64,000 bases of DNA from Oscillospiraceae bacterium (GTDB lineage: Bacteria; Bacillota; Clostridia; Oscillospirales; Oscillospiraceae): assembly GCA_020025595.1 (NCBI GenBank), contig JAHHRV010000007.1, forward strand, positions 58,320-122,319, read 5' to 3'. A program made the position numbers and the translations under genes. Positions 1 to 10,137 of the stretch are shown in pieces; position 1 is the stretch's first letter; each line of letters begins with the position of its first letter. Below the pieces are notes generated by a model. It saw only the letters and a list, made by a program, of their open reading frames with translations, was not told the DNA's origin and did no database searches.

Positions 1-10
1 AGGATCACTT

Positions 11-784
11 TTACTTTCTGTTTGCCTGATCCTGCTGAATCAGCGTCTTCACAGCCTCGATGCCGACCTTGATTGCGCCGGAAGTATCCTCGGTCATGGG
101 CATTGCCAGACCGGCCTTCTCCCGCTCCTGATTCCAGATGACATGGAAGCAGGAACCGCAGCGCACACCCAGTGCAGCTGCTACCACGAACAGTGCAGCG
201 GACTCCATCTCGCTGGCCTTTACACCCAGACGCTTCCAGGACTCCCACTTTTGCAGCAGGTCATAGTATACGGGGCTCTTCTCCGGGCTGTGCTGGCCGT
301 AGAATGCATCCTTACACTGCACGACACCCATGTGGGTTCTGTAGCCCAGCTTGCGGCTGGCGCTTGCCAGTGCGCTGGCAATGTCAAAATCTGCAACTGC
401 CGGGAATTCAATGGGGGCATACTCCAAAGAAGTATGCTCATACCGGATTGCGCCGGTTGCAACCACCACATCACCGGGGCAGACTTCCATATCGATACCG
501 CCGCAGGTACCCACACGGATAAAGGTATCTGCGCCGATGGCGGTCAGCTCTTCCATGGCAATGGCCGCAGAGGGGCCGCCGATGCCGGTGGAGCATACGC
601 TGACCTTTTCTCCCAGCAGCGTGCCGGTATAGATATTATACTCCCGGTTCATGCCCACATGGACGGGATTATCAAAATGTGACGCAATTGCCTCGCACCG
701 GCCGGGATCGCCGGGTAAAAATACATAACGGCCTACATCGCCTTCAACGCAGCGAATGTGAAACTGTTTTCCAATATCTTGCAT
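11..784 (-). CDS. udp: Uridine phosphorylase (nucleoside phosphorylase family)
   Basis: This 257-aa cytosolic enzyme should split uridine with phosphate into uracil and ribose-1-phosphate for pyrimidine salvage. The family is shown by an N-terminal phosphate loop (FLPGDPGR), the motif STGIGGPSAAIA, RVGTCGG in the middle, and the ribose-binding ASEMESAAL near the C-terminus. The segment CKDAFYGQHSP favours a uridine phosphorylase over purine-specific members, though substrate preference is inferred. I place the start at the ATG at 784, which has a GAGGT ribosome binding site 9 nt upstream. The frame stays open to 871, but that extension reaches the predicted transcription start and has no ribosome binding site. 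The gene lies behind polC on the same strand and has its own promoter. Confidence 0.88.
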   Translation of the reverse strand: MQDIGKQFHIRCVEGDVGRYVFLPGDPGRCEAIASHFDNPVHVGMNREYNIYTGTLLGEKVSVCSTGIGGPSAAIAMEELTAIGADTFIRVGTCGGIDMEVCPGDVVVATGAIRYEHTSLEYAPIEFPAVADFDIASALASASRKLGYRTHMGVVQCKDAFYGQHSPEKSPVYYDLLQKWESWKRLGVKASEMESAALFVVAAALGVRCGSCFHVIWNQEREKAGLAMPMTEDTSGAIKVGIEAVKTLIQQDQANRK

Positions 785-878
785 CAATATAACCTCATTT
801 CTAACGGAAATTCGAGCAATGTGGATAACCACAGCTTTTGCACAGAGGTTCTTTTCAGGCACTCTGTACAATACAGCA

Positions 879-907
879 AGTATAACAAAATAACTTCTCT
901 TTGTAAA
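879..907 (-). promoter_or_regulatory. udp promoter
   Basis: On the minus strand TTTACA (902-907) is followed after exactly 17 nt by TATACT (879-884). This predicts a start near 872 and an 88-nt leader before the udp ATG. The leader can form a short hairpin (TGTGG/CCACA) but shows no riboswitch I recognise. Confidence 0.65.
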
Positions 908-910
908 GAA

Positions 911-3900
911 TCAGAATAGGCTGACCTGACTGGTGTCCGGCATATCGCCGAATGCACCGACATCCTTCAGCATCTGGATATGGGTCTTGGACACCTTGGG
1001 GCAGGCTGCCGAGACCTCTTCGATGGAGATGAAGGTCTTGCCCTCCCGGCCGTGCATCAGATCCCAGGCAGCATTTTCGCCCAGGCCGGAAATCGACACA
1101 AAGGGAGGCAGAATCTTGCCATCCTTGATGAGGAATTTTGTCGCATGGCTTTCGTACAGCGAAATAGGCAGAAACTCAAAGCCACGCAGGTTAAACTCAT
1201 ACACAACTTCCAGTGTGGTCAGCAGATCTTCGTCTTTGTCCGTTGCATCCTCGTTGCCGTCGATGGCGTTGATGTTTGCAACGACACTGTCAATACCGCC
1301 GGTCATCATGGCTGCATCAAAGCCGCCCTTCTGACTTCTGCGGTAGAAATACGCCGCATAGAACGCCAGGGGATGATGCACCTTGAACCACGCAATACGG
1401 AATGCCATCATAACATAGGCAACTGCGTGCGCCTTGGGGAACAGGTACTTGATCTTTTTACACGAGCCAATGTACCAGTCGGGAACACCTGCGGCGATCA
1501 TCTCTTCTTCCGCACCCTCGGGAAGGCCTCTGCCCTTTCGGACGGCCTCCATGATCTTAAAGGAGCGCTTCTCCGGCATTCCGCAGGAAATCAGATAAAT
1601 CATGATATCGTCACGACAGCCGATTGCCTCGTCAACGGAAGCGGTTTTAGAGGTGATCAGATCCTTTGCGTTGCCCAACCACACATCGGTACCATGAGAG
1701 AAACCGGAAAGTCGCAGCAGGGTATCAAATCTTGTGGGCATGGTGTCCATCAGCATGCCTCGTGTAAACCGGGTGTTGAATTCAGGGATTGCAACTGCGC
1801 CGGTGGGACCGAGAATTTTGTCGTTTTCGTAGCCCAGCACCTTGGAGGATGTGAAAATGGACATGGTGTCCTTATCATCCAGAGGAATCGTCTTGGCATC
1901 CACTCCGGTCATGTCTTCCATCATACGAATCATGGTGGGGTCATCGTGACCCAGCATATCCAGCTTCAGCAGATTCTCTTCCATAGAGTGGTATTCAAAG
2001 TGCGTGGTGATCTGGTCTGCCTTGGGGTCATCTGCCGGGTGCTGAACCGGGCAGAAATCCCAGATTTCATTTTCCTGGGGAATAACAACCAGACCGCCGG
2101 GGTGCTGTCCGGTGGTTCTGCGGACGCCGACGCATCCGGATGCCAGACGGTTTTCCTCTGCTCTGGATTCCTTCCGGTCACGCTCGGACAGGTACTTCTT
2201 TACATAGCCGAAAGCAGTCTTTTCTGCAACCGTACCGATGGTTCCTGCCCGGAACACATGGGATTTACCAAACAATTCGACACAATATGCGTGAGCTCTG
2301 GACTGATATTCGCCGGAGAAGTTCAGGTCGATATCAGGAACCTTGTCACCGCCGAAACCCAGGAAGGTTTCAAACGGGATATTAAAGCCGTCTTTTTCAA
2401 ATTTGGTTCCGCACTTGGGACAGATCGCATCCGGAAGGTCTGCGCCGCAGCCGTAGCCCTTCGGCACATCGAATGTGGTGTACTTACACTCCGGGTTGGG
2501 ACAACGGTAATGGGGCGGGAAGGAATTAACCTCCGTGATGCCGGACATATATGCAACGATAGACGAACCGACGGAACCACGGGAGCCAACCAGATAGCCA
2601 TGCTCCAGAGAGTTCTGAACCAGCTTCTGGGCAGACATATAAATAACATCGTAGTGGCAGCTGATGATATCGTGCAGCTCTGTTTCTACACGCTTCACCA
2701 TCAGCTCCGGAGGATTGTCTCCGTAAAGGCGGTGGAATTTTTCATAAACCAGAGCCTTCAGATCTTCCACAGAGTTTTCAATTTTCGGTGCAAACAGATT
2801 GTGAGGCACGGGACGCAGGGTCTCGCACTGGTCTGCAATGAAATTCGTATTCTTGACGACGACCTCATATGCCTTTTCTGCACCCAGATAGGAAAACTCC
2901 CGGAGCATATCGTCAGTTGTTCTGAAATACAGCGGGTTCGAGCGGTCGCAGTCGTCAAAGCCCTTGGTTGCCAGCAGAATGTGTCGGAAAATCTCATCTT
3001 CCGGATTCAGGAAGTGCACGTCGCCGGTTGCCACAACGGGCTTGCCCAGCTTGTCGCCCAGGCGAATGACAGTGCGGTTGAATTCGCGGATTTCCTCTAC
3101 ATCCTTAACCAGGCCCTTGGCCAACATAAACATATTGTTCGCCAGAGGCTGAATCTCCAGGAAATCATAGAACGATGCAATCCGGAGCAGTTCGTCCTCG
3201 CTCTTGTGGTCCATGATCGCCTGATACAGTTCGCCCGCTTCACAGGCAGAACCGATGATGATACCCTCGCGAAGCTCCATCAGCTCCGACTTGGGGATTC
3301 TGGGAACACGCTTAAAGTATTTCAGGTTGGAATCAGAAATCAGATGGTACAGATTTCTCAGACCCACCTGATTCTTGGCAAACAGAATGATGTGGCGTGC
3401 GTGCCGGTTGTCGATCCGGTTCTTGGAGCGGAGCTTCGGCATTGCCGGGTTGATTCCTGCAAGATCCTTGATCTCCATCTCTTCCAGCCTGTCCACCAGC
3501 CGGGCAAAAATCAGGCCGCAGGTTACTGCATCATCCGCTGCCCGGTGGTGATTGAACTCCGGCAGACTCAGTGCATCCGCCACGATATTCAGCTTGAACT
3601 TATTCAGCTGAGGCAGAAGGTTCTGAGACAGAATCAGTGTATCCACAGAGGTGGGCGCAAAGGGCAGATTCTGTTTCTTTGCCGCCTCACGAATAAAGCC
3701 CACATCGAAATCTGCATTATGGGCAATCAGCGGACGGTCTCCCACAAATTCCAGGAATTTGGGAAGAATCTCCTCAATTTTAGGAGCGCCCACCAGCATT
3801 TCATCCGTGATGCCCGTCAGATCGATGATCTTGCGTTCCAGCTTTCTGCCGGGATCGACAAAAGTCTGGAAGCGGTCGATTTCCTTGCCCTCTTTCATCA

Positions 3901-5215
3901 GGACCGCACCGATTTCGATGATGGTATCATCTCTAGAGGAAAGGCCTGTTGTTTCCAGGTCAAACGCTACAAATTCATCGGTAAATGCTGCATTTCTGTC
4001 TCCGTGGACCACAATACGATCATCCACATCGTTCACATAATATCCCTCTACGCCGTAGAGAATCTTGATATTCTGATCGGTGCCGGCAACCTTCGCCTTT
4101 GCCGCCGCCTTCATGGCATCGGGGAAAGACTGTGCGACACCGTGGTCGGTAATGGCAATGGCACGGTGGCCCCATGCTGCTGCCTGTTTTACCGCAGCGG
4201 CAGTGGAGGTCAGCGCATCCATGTTACTCATGGTGGTATGCAGATGCAGCTCCACACGCTTCATGCCCTCCGCCGTATCCTGGCGCTTGGGCATGGAGCC
4301 GGGCATCATGGAATTGGGCTTCAAAACCATTTCGTTGTCAAACTGATTGATCATCAGCTTACCCTGGATTTTCAGGACACTGCCCACGCTGACATTTTCC
4401 AGCACAGGCTTTGCCTCGTTGGCCTCCATGAATTTGTTGATTCGGATGGAGTTGGTGTTGTCCGTCATGTCAAAGTTAATGACCCAGGCGTTACGCTTTT
4501 TCAGTTCCTTATGTTCTACATTAAAGACTCTGCCTTCCACAATGACAATACCCATATCCAGCTTGATGTCCTTCATGGGCACAGCAGTTCCCTTGAAGGG
4601 TCTGCCGTAGAAGGTATCGCCCTGCTGGGCAGATGTAGCGGAAGCAGAAGCCTTTTTCTCTGCAAACACTGGCTGAGGCTGACTTGCCACCACTTCCGAA
4701 CGCATCTTCTCCATGGCGTCAAACAGCTCCTGCCCCTGCAGATCCTTACCTGCGACGATTTCAATTTCGACTGTCTCGTCGCACATGGCCTGCAGTCTGC
4801 TGCGGATTGCAGGAATACATTCTTCCAAAAGTTTTTTGCCGTTTGCCTTTAATTTCACGCTCAGCTTATTGCCGGACCATTCCCACGCAGCCCCCGCCAA
4901 AGAGCCGCGGCACATGGGGTTCTGCTCCACGAACAGATTGGTCAGTTCCTCAGGCTCAATTTTGGGCAGCTCCGATCCCGGGAAGAATCGATACACCACC
5001 AGTTCGTTCAGGCCGTAGCACAGCTTGATCTCCTGGCAGATATTGCGCATCACCCGTTCCGGAATATAGTTTGGGGACTCCAGTTCCAGCGCTATCGTAC
5101 GCTTATGCGCATCGATCTGCGCATCACGAACGGCCGCCTGAGCCAGAAGCTGGGCTTCTGACTCCGGCGGCTGATACAGGGCAAACATATTCAAAAAGAG
5201 TACATGATCCTTCAT
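911..5215 (-). CDS. polC: DNA polymerase III alpha subunit, PolC type
   Basis: This 1434-aa protein is the main replicative polymerase of low-GC Gram-positive bacteria and carries its own 3'-5' proofreading exonuclease. An OB-fold region near residues 215-310 is followed by the PHP domain, which starts at HLHTTMSNMDA (about residue 323). A DnaQ-type exonuclease is inserted in the PHP domain, with FDLETTG at about 415 and IAHNADFD at about 495. The polymerase core has GSRGSVGSS near 877, a four-cysteine zinc site (CPNPEC...CPKC) around 905-940, and the catalytic PDIDLNF near 957. The length matches PolC, which is normally about 1430-1460 aa. It is the last gene of the pyrH-to-polC operon, 9 nt behind ispG. 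I see no obvious terminator between it and udp. Confidence 0.98.
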   Translation of the reverse strand: MKDHVLFLNMFALYQPPESEAQLLAQAAVRDAQIDAHKRTIALELESPNYIPERVMRNICQEIKLCYGLNELVVYRFFPGSELPKIEPEELTNLFVEQNPMCRGSLAGAAWEWSGNKLSVKLKANGKKLLEECIPAIRSRLQAMCDETVEIEIVAGKDLQGQELFDAMEKMRSEVVASQPQPVFAEKKASASATSAQQGDTFYGRPFKGTAVPMKDIKLDMGIVIVEGRVFNVEHKELKKRNAWVINFDMTDNTNSIRINKFMEANEAKPVLENVSVGSVLKIQGKLMINQFDNEMVLKPNSMMPGSMPKRQDTAEGMKRVELHLHTTMSNMDALTSTAAAVKQAAAWGHRAIAITDHGVAQSFPDAMKAAAKAKVAGTDQNIKILYGVEGYYVNDVDDRIVVHGDRNAAFTDEFVAFDLETTGLSSRDDTIIEIGAVLMKEGKEIDRFQTFVDPGRKLERKIIDLTGITDEMLVGAPKIEEILPKFLEFVGDRPLIAHNADFDVGFIREAAKKQNLPFAPTSVDTLILSQNLLPQLNKFKLNIVADALSLPEFNHHRAADDAVTCGLIFARLVDRLEEMEIKDLAGINPAMPKLRSKNRIDNRHARHIILFAKNQVGLRNLYHLISDSNLKYFKRVPRIPKSELMELREGIIIGSACEAGELYQAIMDHKSEDELLRIASFYDFLEIQPLANNMFMLAKGLVKDVEEIREFNRTVIRLGDKLGKPVVATGDVHFLNPEDEIFRHILLATKGFDDCDRSNPLYFRTTDDMLREFSYLGAEKAYEVVVKNTNFIADQCETLRPVPHNLFAPKIENSVEDLKALVYEKFHRLYGDNPPELMVKRVETELHDIISCHYDVIYMSAQKLVQNSLEHGYLVGSRGSVGSSIVAYMSGITEVNSFPPHYRCPNPECKYTTFDVPKGYGCGADLPDAICPKCGTKFEKDGFNIPFETFLGFGGDKVPDIDLNFSGEYQSRAHAYCVELFGKSHVFRAGTIGTVAEKTAFGYVKKYLSERDRKESRAEENRLASGCVGVRRTTGQHPGGLVVIPQENEIWDFCPVQHPADDPKADQITTHFEYHSMEENLLKLDMLGHDDPTMIRMMEDMTGVDAKTIPLDDKDTMSIFTSSKVLGYENDKILGPTGAVAIPEFNTRFTRGMLMDTMPTRFDTLLRLSGFSHGTDVWLGNAKDLITSKTASVDEAIGCRDDIMIYLISCGMPEKRSFKIMEAVRKGRGLPEGAEEEMIAAGVPDWYIGSCKKIKYLFPKAHAVAYVMMAFRIAWFKVHHPLAFYAAYFYRRSQKGGFDAAMMTGGIDSVVANINAIDGNEDATDKDEDLLTTLEVVYEFNLRGFEFLPISLYESHATKFLIKDGKILPPFVSISGLGENAAWDLMHGREGKTFISIEEVSAACPKVSKTHIQMLKDVGAFGDMPDTSQVSLF

Positions 5216-5224
5216 AAGTAATCC

Positions 5225-6271
5225 TTAGAATTTTTCGATTCGCTTTAACAATGCATCCAACAGTTCATCGTAGGGAAGCTTCTCTACCTGCTCACCCTTC
5301 TCAAAAATCATACCCCAGCCATCGCCGCCGGCAATGCCGATATCGGCTTCTCTTGCTTCACCGGGACCATTGACCACGCAGCCCATCACAGCGACCGTAA
5401 TGGGTTTTTCGCAGTCTCTCAGGGCCTGCTCCACACGGTTGACCAGGCCGATCAGATCGATTCTGGTTCTGCCGCAGGTAGGACAGGAAATGATATTCAC
5501 GCCTTCCTTGCGAAGTCCGGCAGCCTTCAGAATGTCCTTTGCTGCGTAAACTTCATTCACAGGATCGGCAGTCAGGCTGACACGGATGGTGTCACCGATA
5601 CCGTCCATCAGAAGCGCACCGATGCCCATAGCGGACTTCATCAGTCCGACACGCTCGGGGCCGGTTTCCGTCACGCCGATATGCAGCGGGTAATCGCACT
5701 TACTGCGGAACAGTCGGCAAGCCTCCACCATGGTCGGAACGGTAGAGGATTTCATGGACACGCAGGTGTCGTAGAAGCCGAATTTCTCCAGCAGCTCCAA
5801 GTGAGAAAATGCGCTTTCCACCAGAGCTTCTGCCGTAGGATGGCCATATTTTTCCAGCAGTCCCTTTTCCAGAGAACCGCCGTTGACGCCAATACGAATG
5901 GGAATTTTCCGATCCTTACATACATCCACAACGGCCTTTACACGGTCTTCACCGCCGATGTTGCCGGGGTTGATGCGGATCTTGCTGGCACCGCCTTCAG
6001 CAGCAGCAATTGCCAGCTTATAGTCAAAGTGGATATCTGCCACCAGAGGCACCGGGCTTTCGCTGCAGATTTCTGCAAAGCTTCTGGCGCTTTCCATATT
6101 GGGAACCGCCAGACGCACAATCTGACAGCCAGCTGCATGAAGCTTGTTGATCTGCTCCAGGCATCCCTGAACATCCGTTGTCTTGGTATTCAGCATGGAC
6201 TGAATCGCCACAGGTGCGCCGCCGCCAATGGGGACATTGCCCACCATAATCTGTCTCGTCATTTTGTTCAT
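5225..6271 (-). CDS. ispG: 4-hydroxy-3-methylbut-2-enyl diphosphate synthase
   Basis: IspG (GcpE) catalyses the penultimate step of the MEP isoprenoid pathway with a [4Fe-4S] cluster fed by ferredoxin or flavodoxin. The 348-aa protein has the family start TRQIMVGNVPIGGG and the cluster ligands in CPTCGRT (about 262-265) and GCVVNGPGEA (about 297). It is the short form lacking the central insertion of plant enzymes. The ATG at 6271 overlaps the rseP stop codon as ATGA. An in-frame ATG at 6262 has better spacing from the AGGGG ribosome binding site and could be the true start. The gene sits with dxr and uppS, so three isoprenoid enzymes share one operon. Confidence 0.96.
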   Translation of the reverse strand: MNKMTRQIMVGNVPIGGGAPVAIQSMLNTKTTDVQGCLEQINKLHAAGCQIVRLAVPNMESARSFAEICSESPVPLVADIHFDYKLAIAAAEGGASKIRINPGNIGGEDRVKAVVDVCKDRKIPIRIGVNGGSLEKGLLEKYGHPTAEALVESAFSHLELLEKFGFYDTCVSMKSSTVPTMVEACRLFRSKCDYPLHIGVTETGPERVGLMKSAMGIGALLMDGIGDTIRVSLTADPVNEVYAAKDILKAAGLRKEGVNIISCPTCGRTRIDLIGLVNRVEQALRDCEKPITVAVMGCVVNGPGEAREADIGIAGGDGWGMIFEKGEQVEKLPYDELLDALLKRIEKF

Positions 6272-7344
6272 CCCCTAAAAATATTGAAAATATCCTTAAA
6301 TGTGATCAAAGCCATGAATCCAAGCAGAACGATCATGCCCACGCCATGCAGGTAAGCTTCGTACTTGGGATTCAGTTTCTTGTGGGTGATTGCTTCCACA
6401 ACGGTGGTCAGAATCACGCAAACCGCTCTGCCGCCGTCAAGTGCCGGAATGGGAAGCAGGTTCATGACTGCCAGGTTTACCGCAATGAATCCGGTGAAAT
6501 ACAGGATATTGCGCAGCGCAGCCGAAGTGCTTGCAGAGCTTTCCGCAGTCTCGGAGATGGTCTGCACGATCATCACCGGGCCGCCCACATCCTTCAGACC
6601 CGCCTGACCGGAAATCAGCATCTGCAGGCTGATTCTGACCATACGCACGGTATCGATCGTGTTGTCCCAGGCATATTTCATGCTGGAAACAAAGGTTCTG
6701 GGCTGGGTGGAGAGCTTCATGCCGAAGAGCTTCTGGACACCGTTTTCCGTCTGAACATCCACCTGCTCCATGGCAAAATCATCCAGAAGGACCTTCTGTC
6801 CGTCACGGATCACCACAACATCATGGACGCCGGGCTTCTCTGACAGGTTCATGCCCAGCAGGAAAGAAATGTTGGACGAAGTATAGACCCGCTCGCCGTC
6901 GATGGAGTAAAATTCATCCCCCACCTGCAGGCCGTCGGCTCCCTCAATGGTGTTTCCCTGATAGAATCCGGAAATCACCGGCTCGGGCAGGACATCCACC
7001 CCGGAAGACACACCGAACAGGAAGTAGAAAATCAGAAAACCGCACAGGAAATTCATGGCTGCTCCGGCAACCAAAATAATCAGCTTTTTCCACCATGCCG
7101 CCTTTCCAAAAGAACGGGGATTATCCGAATCATCGTCTTCACCCTCCATGGCGCAGTATCCGCCGAAGGGGATGCACCGGATGGAATACAAAGTCTCACC
7201 CTTTTGCTTCTGGAAAATTGCCGGACCCATGAATACAGAGAATTCATTTACCTGAACACCGGACAGCTTCGCCGTCACAAAATGTCCCAGTTCATGGATC
7301 ACGATCAGCAGACTGAACATTAAAATTGCCAGAAAAATATACAT
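6268..7344 (-). CDS. rseP: RseP/RasP-type site-2 intramembrane metalloprotease
   Basis: This polytopic membrane zinc protease cuts substrates such as anti-sigma factors or leftover signal peptides within the membrane. HELGH lies in the first transmembrane helix at residues 17-21. The second active-site motif, NLLPIPALDGGR, is near residue 300. A single PDZ domain lies at about 110-190, containing the GLQVGDEFYSIDGE motif. The 358-aa length fits the Gram-positive form. A good ribosome binding site (GAGGAAAG) precedes the ATG. The place between dxr and ispG is the usual one in Firmicutes. Substrates cannot be told from the sequence. Confidence 0.94.
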   Translation of the reverse strand: MYIFLAILMFSLLIVIHELGHFVTAKLSGVQVNEFSVFMGPAIFQKQKGETLYSIRCIPFGGYCAMEGEDDDSDNPRSFGKAAWWKKLIILVAGAAMNFLCGFLIFYFLFGVSSGVDVLPEPVISGFYQGNTIEGADGLQVGDEFYSIDGERVYTSSNISFLLGMNLSEKPGVHDVVVIRDGQKVLLDDFAMEQVDVQTENGVQKLFGMKLSTQPRTFVSSMKYAWDNTIDTVRMVRISLQMLISGQAGLKDVGGPVMIVQTISETAESSASTSAALRNILYFTGFIAVNLAVMNLLPIPALDGGRAVCVILTTVVEAITHKKLNPKYEAYLHGVGMIVLLGFMALITFKDIFNIFRG

Positions 7345-7368
7345 GAGCTTTCCTCGCTTTAATAGAAT

Positions 7369-8517
7369 TTACTTTACATTGCTCCGTACATAGGCACGGG
7401 CTGCAGCGTCAGCATCCAGGATCTGCTCCAGAGTGGGATTCTGGACGAAGGGCACTGCCTCCATCGCACCGGAAACCAGATCATAAATATCATAGAATCC
7501 GATTCGGTCGTTCAGGAACATTGCAACTGCCTCTTCATTGGCACCGTTCATAACGGGACACGCTGTTCCGCCCTGCTTTGCTGCGTTCATTGCAAGCTGC
7601 AGGCACGGGAAAGCCTGAAGATCCGGATGACAGAAGGTCAGAGGCACTGCAGTCAGATCCAGCGGATCCACCGGGCATACTGTACGCTGAGGATATGTCA
7701 GCGCCAGCTGAATCGGCAGACGCATATCCGGGGAGCCCATCTGTGCCATTACAGCGCCGTCCACAAATTCCACCATGGAATGAACGATGCTCTGGCGATG
7801 GATCAGCACCTGAATCTGCTCCAGAGGAACATCGTACAGGCGCATGGCCTCGATGACTTCCAGGCCTTTGTTCATCAGCGTTGCGCAATCGATGGTGATT
7901 TTGGCACCCATTTTCCAATTGGGGTGCTTGAGGGCATCCGCTTTGGTAACAGACTTCAGTTCTTCCTTTGTCTTTCCGAAGAACGGGCCGCCGGAGCAGG
8001 TCAGAATGATTTTCTTGACCTCACGCTTGTCGTTGCTGCCCATCAGGCACTGGAAAATTGCCGAATGTTCTGAATCCACAGGGACGATTTCTGTATTGTA
8101 CTTTTTGGCCTCTGCCATTACCAGTTCACCGGCACATACCAGTGTTTCCTTATTTGCAAGGCCAATACGCTTTCCTGCCCGGATTGCTGCCAGTGTGGGC
8201 TTCAATCCCAGCATTCCAACCACCGCCGTAATCACGCAGTCAGCGCTCGGCAGAGTAGCTGCTTCAACCAGGCCCGCCTCGCCGTAGCTGATGCGGATGG
8301 GCAGATCGTAAACCTGCGCCGCCACTTGGTCTGCAGCCTCTTTTGTTGCCATAACCGCAAGTTCCGGGATAAACTGTCGGCACTGCTCTACCATGCGGTC
8401 CACACTGGTACCTGCAGTCAGAGCCACGACCTGAACCCCTTCCATCCGGGAAATGACATCCAGACTCTGACGGCCGATAGAACCGGTAGAGCCCAGAATA
8501 CTAATTCTTTTCATCAT
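7369..8517 (-). CDS. dxr: 1-deoxy-D-xylulose 5-phosphate reductoisomerase
   Basis: Dxr (IspC) is the first committed enzyme of the MEP pathway and makes 2-C-methyl-D-erythritol 4-phosphate with NADPH. The 382-aa protein starts with the NADPH-binding motif GSTGSIG at residues 9-15. It also shows IGLANKETLVCAG, VDSEHSAIFQCL and the metal and substrate region typical of the family. Two ATG codons stand in tandem at 8517 and 8514 behind a GGTG element, so the start is uncertain by one residue. It follows cdsA by one base and belongs to the same operon. Confidence 0.96.
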   Translation of the reverse strand: MMKRISILGSTGSIGRQSLDVISRMEGVQVVALTAGTSVDRMVEQCRQFIPELAVMATKEAADQVAAQVYDLPIRISYGEAGLVEAATLPSADCVITAVVGMLGLKPTLAAIRAGKRIGLANKETLVCAGELVMAEAKKYNTEIVPVDSEHSAIFQCLMGSNDKREVKKIILTCSGGPFFGKTKEELKSVTKADALKHPNWKMGAKITIDCATLMNKGLEVIEAMRLYDVPLEQIQVLIHRQSIVHSMVEFVDGAVMAQMGSPDMRLPIQLALTYPQRTVCPVDPLDLTAVPLTFCHPDLQAFPCLQLAMNAAKQGGTACPVMNGANEEAVAMFLNDRIGFYDIYDLVSGAMEAVPFVQNPTLEQILDADAAARAYVRSNVK

Positions 8518-8518
8518 A

Positions 8519-9334
8519 TTATTTCACCGCCAAAGGAATCAGCAGGACCAGCACTTCTGCCAGGGGTCCCACCACCATCATAGAATCAAATCTGTCCAAA
8601 ATTCCGCCGTGTCCGGGAATCAGATTGCCGTAGTCCTTGATGCCGGTCTGACGCTTGATCACAGAGAAGCTCAGATCGCCAAACACGGAACCCACCGCAG
8701 ATGCCAGGCCGTAAATCACGGCATACAGATAGTTTACCCTCATATCAAAGCACATGCTCAGAATGAAGGCATACAGCAGCATACCCATAATGGCGCTGAC
8801 TGCACCGCCGACAACACCCTCGACGGTTTTCTTGGGGCTGATCACAGGTGCCAGCTTGTGTTTGCCAAACTTCACGCCTGCAAAATATGCGCCCGTATCC
8901 GGAAGAAATGCCATCAGGAACGGAATCAGAATGTAAAAACGGCCCAAAGCCAGAACATGGATTCTCACCAGACTGGTCAGCAGATAAGGAACCAGCAGCG
9001 CTGCAACCAGACACATGGAAACCTTATCAAAGCTCAGCTTGATGTGTGATGCCATCATCTCACCGAAAAATGCTGCAAAGGTGCCAACCACCAGCAGCGT
9101 ACCAAATGCCTGATTCTGTCCGGTAAAGCTCCAGATGGACATCAGAAATGCCGATACTGCGCTATACACAATCAATCTGCGCTCTTTCACAAGACCGGTA
9201 GCAAACAGCAGCTCATAAGCGGCCAGCGCACCGGCTGCGCCGAATAAAATAGCCGTAAACACCTTGGGCAAGGCCAGTACAACAAGCAGGAGCAGCGGAA
9301 GCAAGACCACTGCCGCAATCACACGGGTTTTCAT
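8519..9334 (-). CDS. cdsA: Phosphatidate cytidylyltransferase
   Basis: CdsA makes CDP-diacylglycerol from phosphatidic acid and CTP at the membrane, the branch point for phospholipid synthesis. The 271-aa protein is strongly hydrophobic with about seven or eight predicted helices. It carries the family signature near the C-terminus, read here as the pieces SVIKRQTGIKDYGN and PGHGGILDRFDS. A GGAGGAGCG ribosome binding site precedes the ATG. It lies between uppS (3 nt upstream) and dxr (1 nt downstream), the standard order in Firmicutes. Confidence 0.95.
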   Translation of the reverse strand: MKTRVIAAVVLLPLLLLVVLALPKVFTAILFGAAGALAAYELLFATGLVKERRLIVYSAVSAFLMSIWSFTGQNQAFGTLLVVGTFAAFFGEMMASHIKLSFDKVSMCLVAALLVPYLLTSLVRIHVLALGRFYILIPFLMAFLPDTGAYFAGVKFGKHKLAPVISPKKTVEGVVGGAVSAIMGMLLYAFILSMCFDMRVNYLYAVIYGLASAVGSVFGDLSFSVIKRQTGIKDYGNLIPGHGGILDRFDSMMVVGPLAEVLVLLIPLAVK

Positions 9335-9337
9335 TTA

Positions 9338-10081
9338 TTACGCTCCTCCAAACCGACGATTCCGCCGATGATATTCTGCAATAGCCGCATCCAGATCTTT
9401 TTCCTTGAAATCAGGCCACAGTACATTCATGAACACGAACTCGGAATACGCGCTCTGCCACAGCAGGAAATTGCTGGTGCGCATTTCGCCGGAGGGACGG
9501 ATGATCAGCTCCGGATCCGGTACTCCCGCAGAATAGAGGTAGTCGCCGAACCGTTCCTCATCCAGATCATCTGCAGAGCATTCCCCTGCCGCAACTTTGG
9601 CTGCAAAGGCTTTGGCTGCCCGGACGATCTCGTCACGGCCGCCGTAATTCAGGCAGAAGTTCACCTGCACTTCGTGATACTGAGAAGAAACAGTCTCCGC
9701 CTTGGCGCAAAGCTCCTGCAGTTCCGGGCTCAGCCGGGACAGGTCGCCAAAGAACTTAAACCGGACATGGTTTTTCTCCATATCCCGCAGTGCTTCCACC
9801 AGATAATTCTTGAGCAGCTTCATAATGCCGGAAATTTCTTCTTCCGAACGCTTCCAGTTCTCGGTAGAGAAGGCGTAGACTGTCAGATATTCTACCCCCA
9901 GCGTACGGCAGTAGTTCGCAATTCTGCGGAAGGTCTCTGCACCTGCAGCGTGTCCGGCTGTTCTGGGCAAACCACGGTTTTTCGCCCACCGGCCATTTCC
10001 ATCCATGATGATAGCGATATGCTTGGGTGCAGGCAAACTCTCGTTTTCAGTTTCTGTTTTCTTTTTGTTAAATAACGCCAT
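9338..10081 (-). CDS. uppS: Isoprenyl transferase (undecaprenyl diphosphate synthase)
   Basis: UppS condenses isopentenyl diphosphate units in cis to make the C55 lipid carrier used for peptidoglycan and other wall polymers. The 247-aa protein has HIAIIMDGNGRWA at residues 21-33 with the catalytic Asp27. It also has TVYAFSTENWKR and, near the C-terminus, ELIIRPSGEMRTSNF, which holds the substrate-binding RxSGExRxSNF motif. I use the ATG at 10081 because an AGGTGA ribosome binding site stands just before it. The open frame extends six codons further upstream without support. Confidence 0.96.
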   Translation of the reverse strand: MALFNKKKTETENESLPAPKHIAIIMDGNGRWAKNRGLPRTAGHAAGAETFRRIANYCRTLGVEYLTVYAFSTENWKRSEEEISGIMKLLKNYLVEALRDMEKNHVRFKFFGDLSRLSPELQELCAKAETVSSQYHEVQVNFCLNYGGRDEIVRAAKAFAAKVAAGECSADDLDEERFGDYLYSAGVPDPELIIRPSGEMRTSNFLLWQSAYSEFVFMNVLWPDFKEKDLDAAIAEYHRRNRRFGGA

Positions 10082-10137
10082 ATTTTCACCTATAATCATA
10101 CAAGGGGCGCAAAAGCTGCGCCCCTTGTGGCATGCAA

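Noticed and set aside
980..4852. A 1290-codon antisense frame in polC
   Set aside because: Shadow of PolC; no ribosome binding site, His/Cys-rich composition typical of antisense reading.
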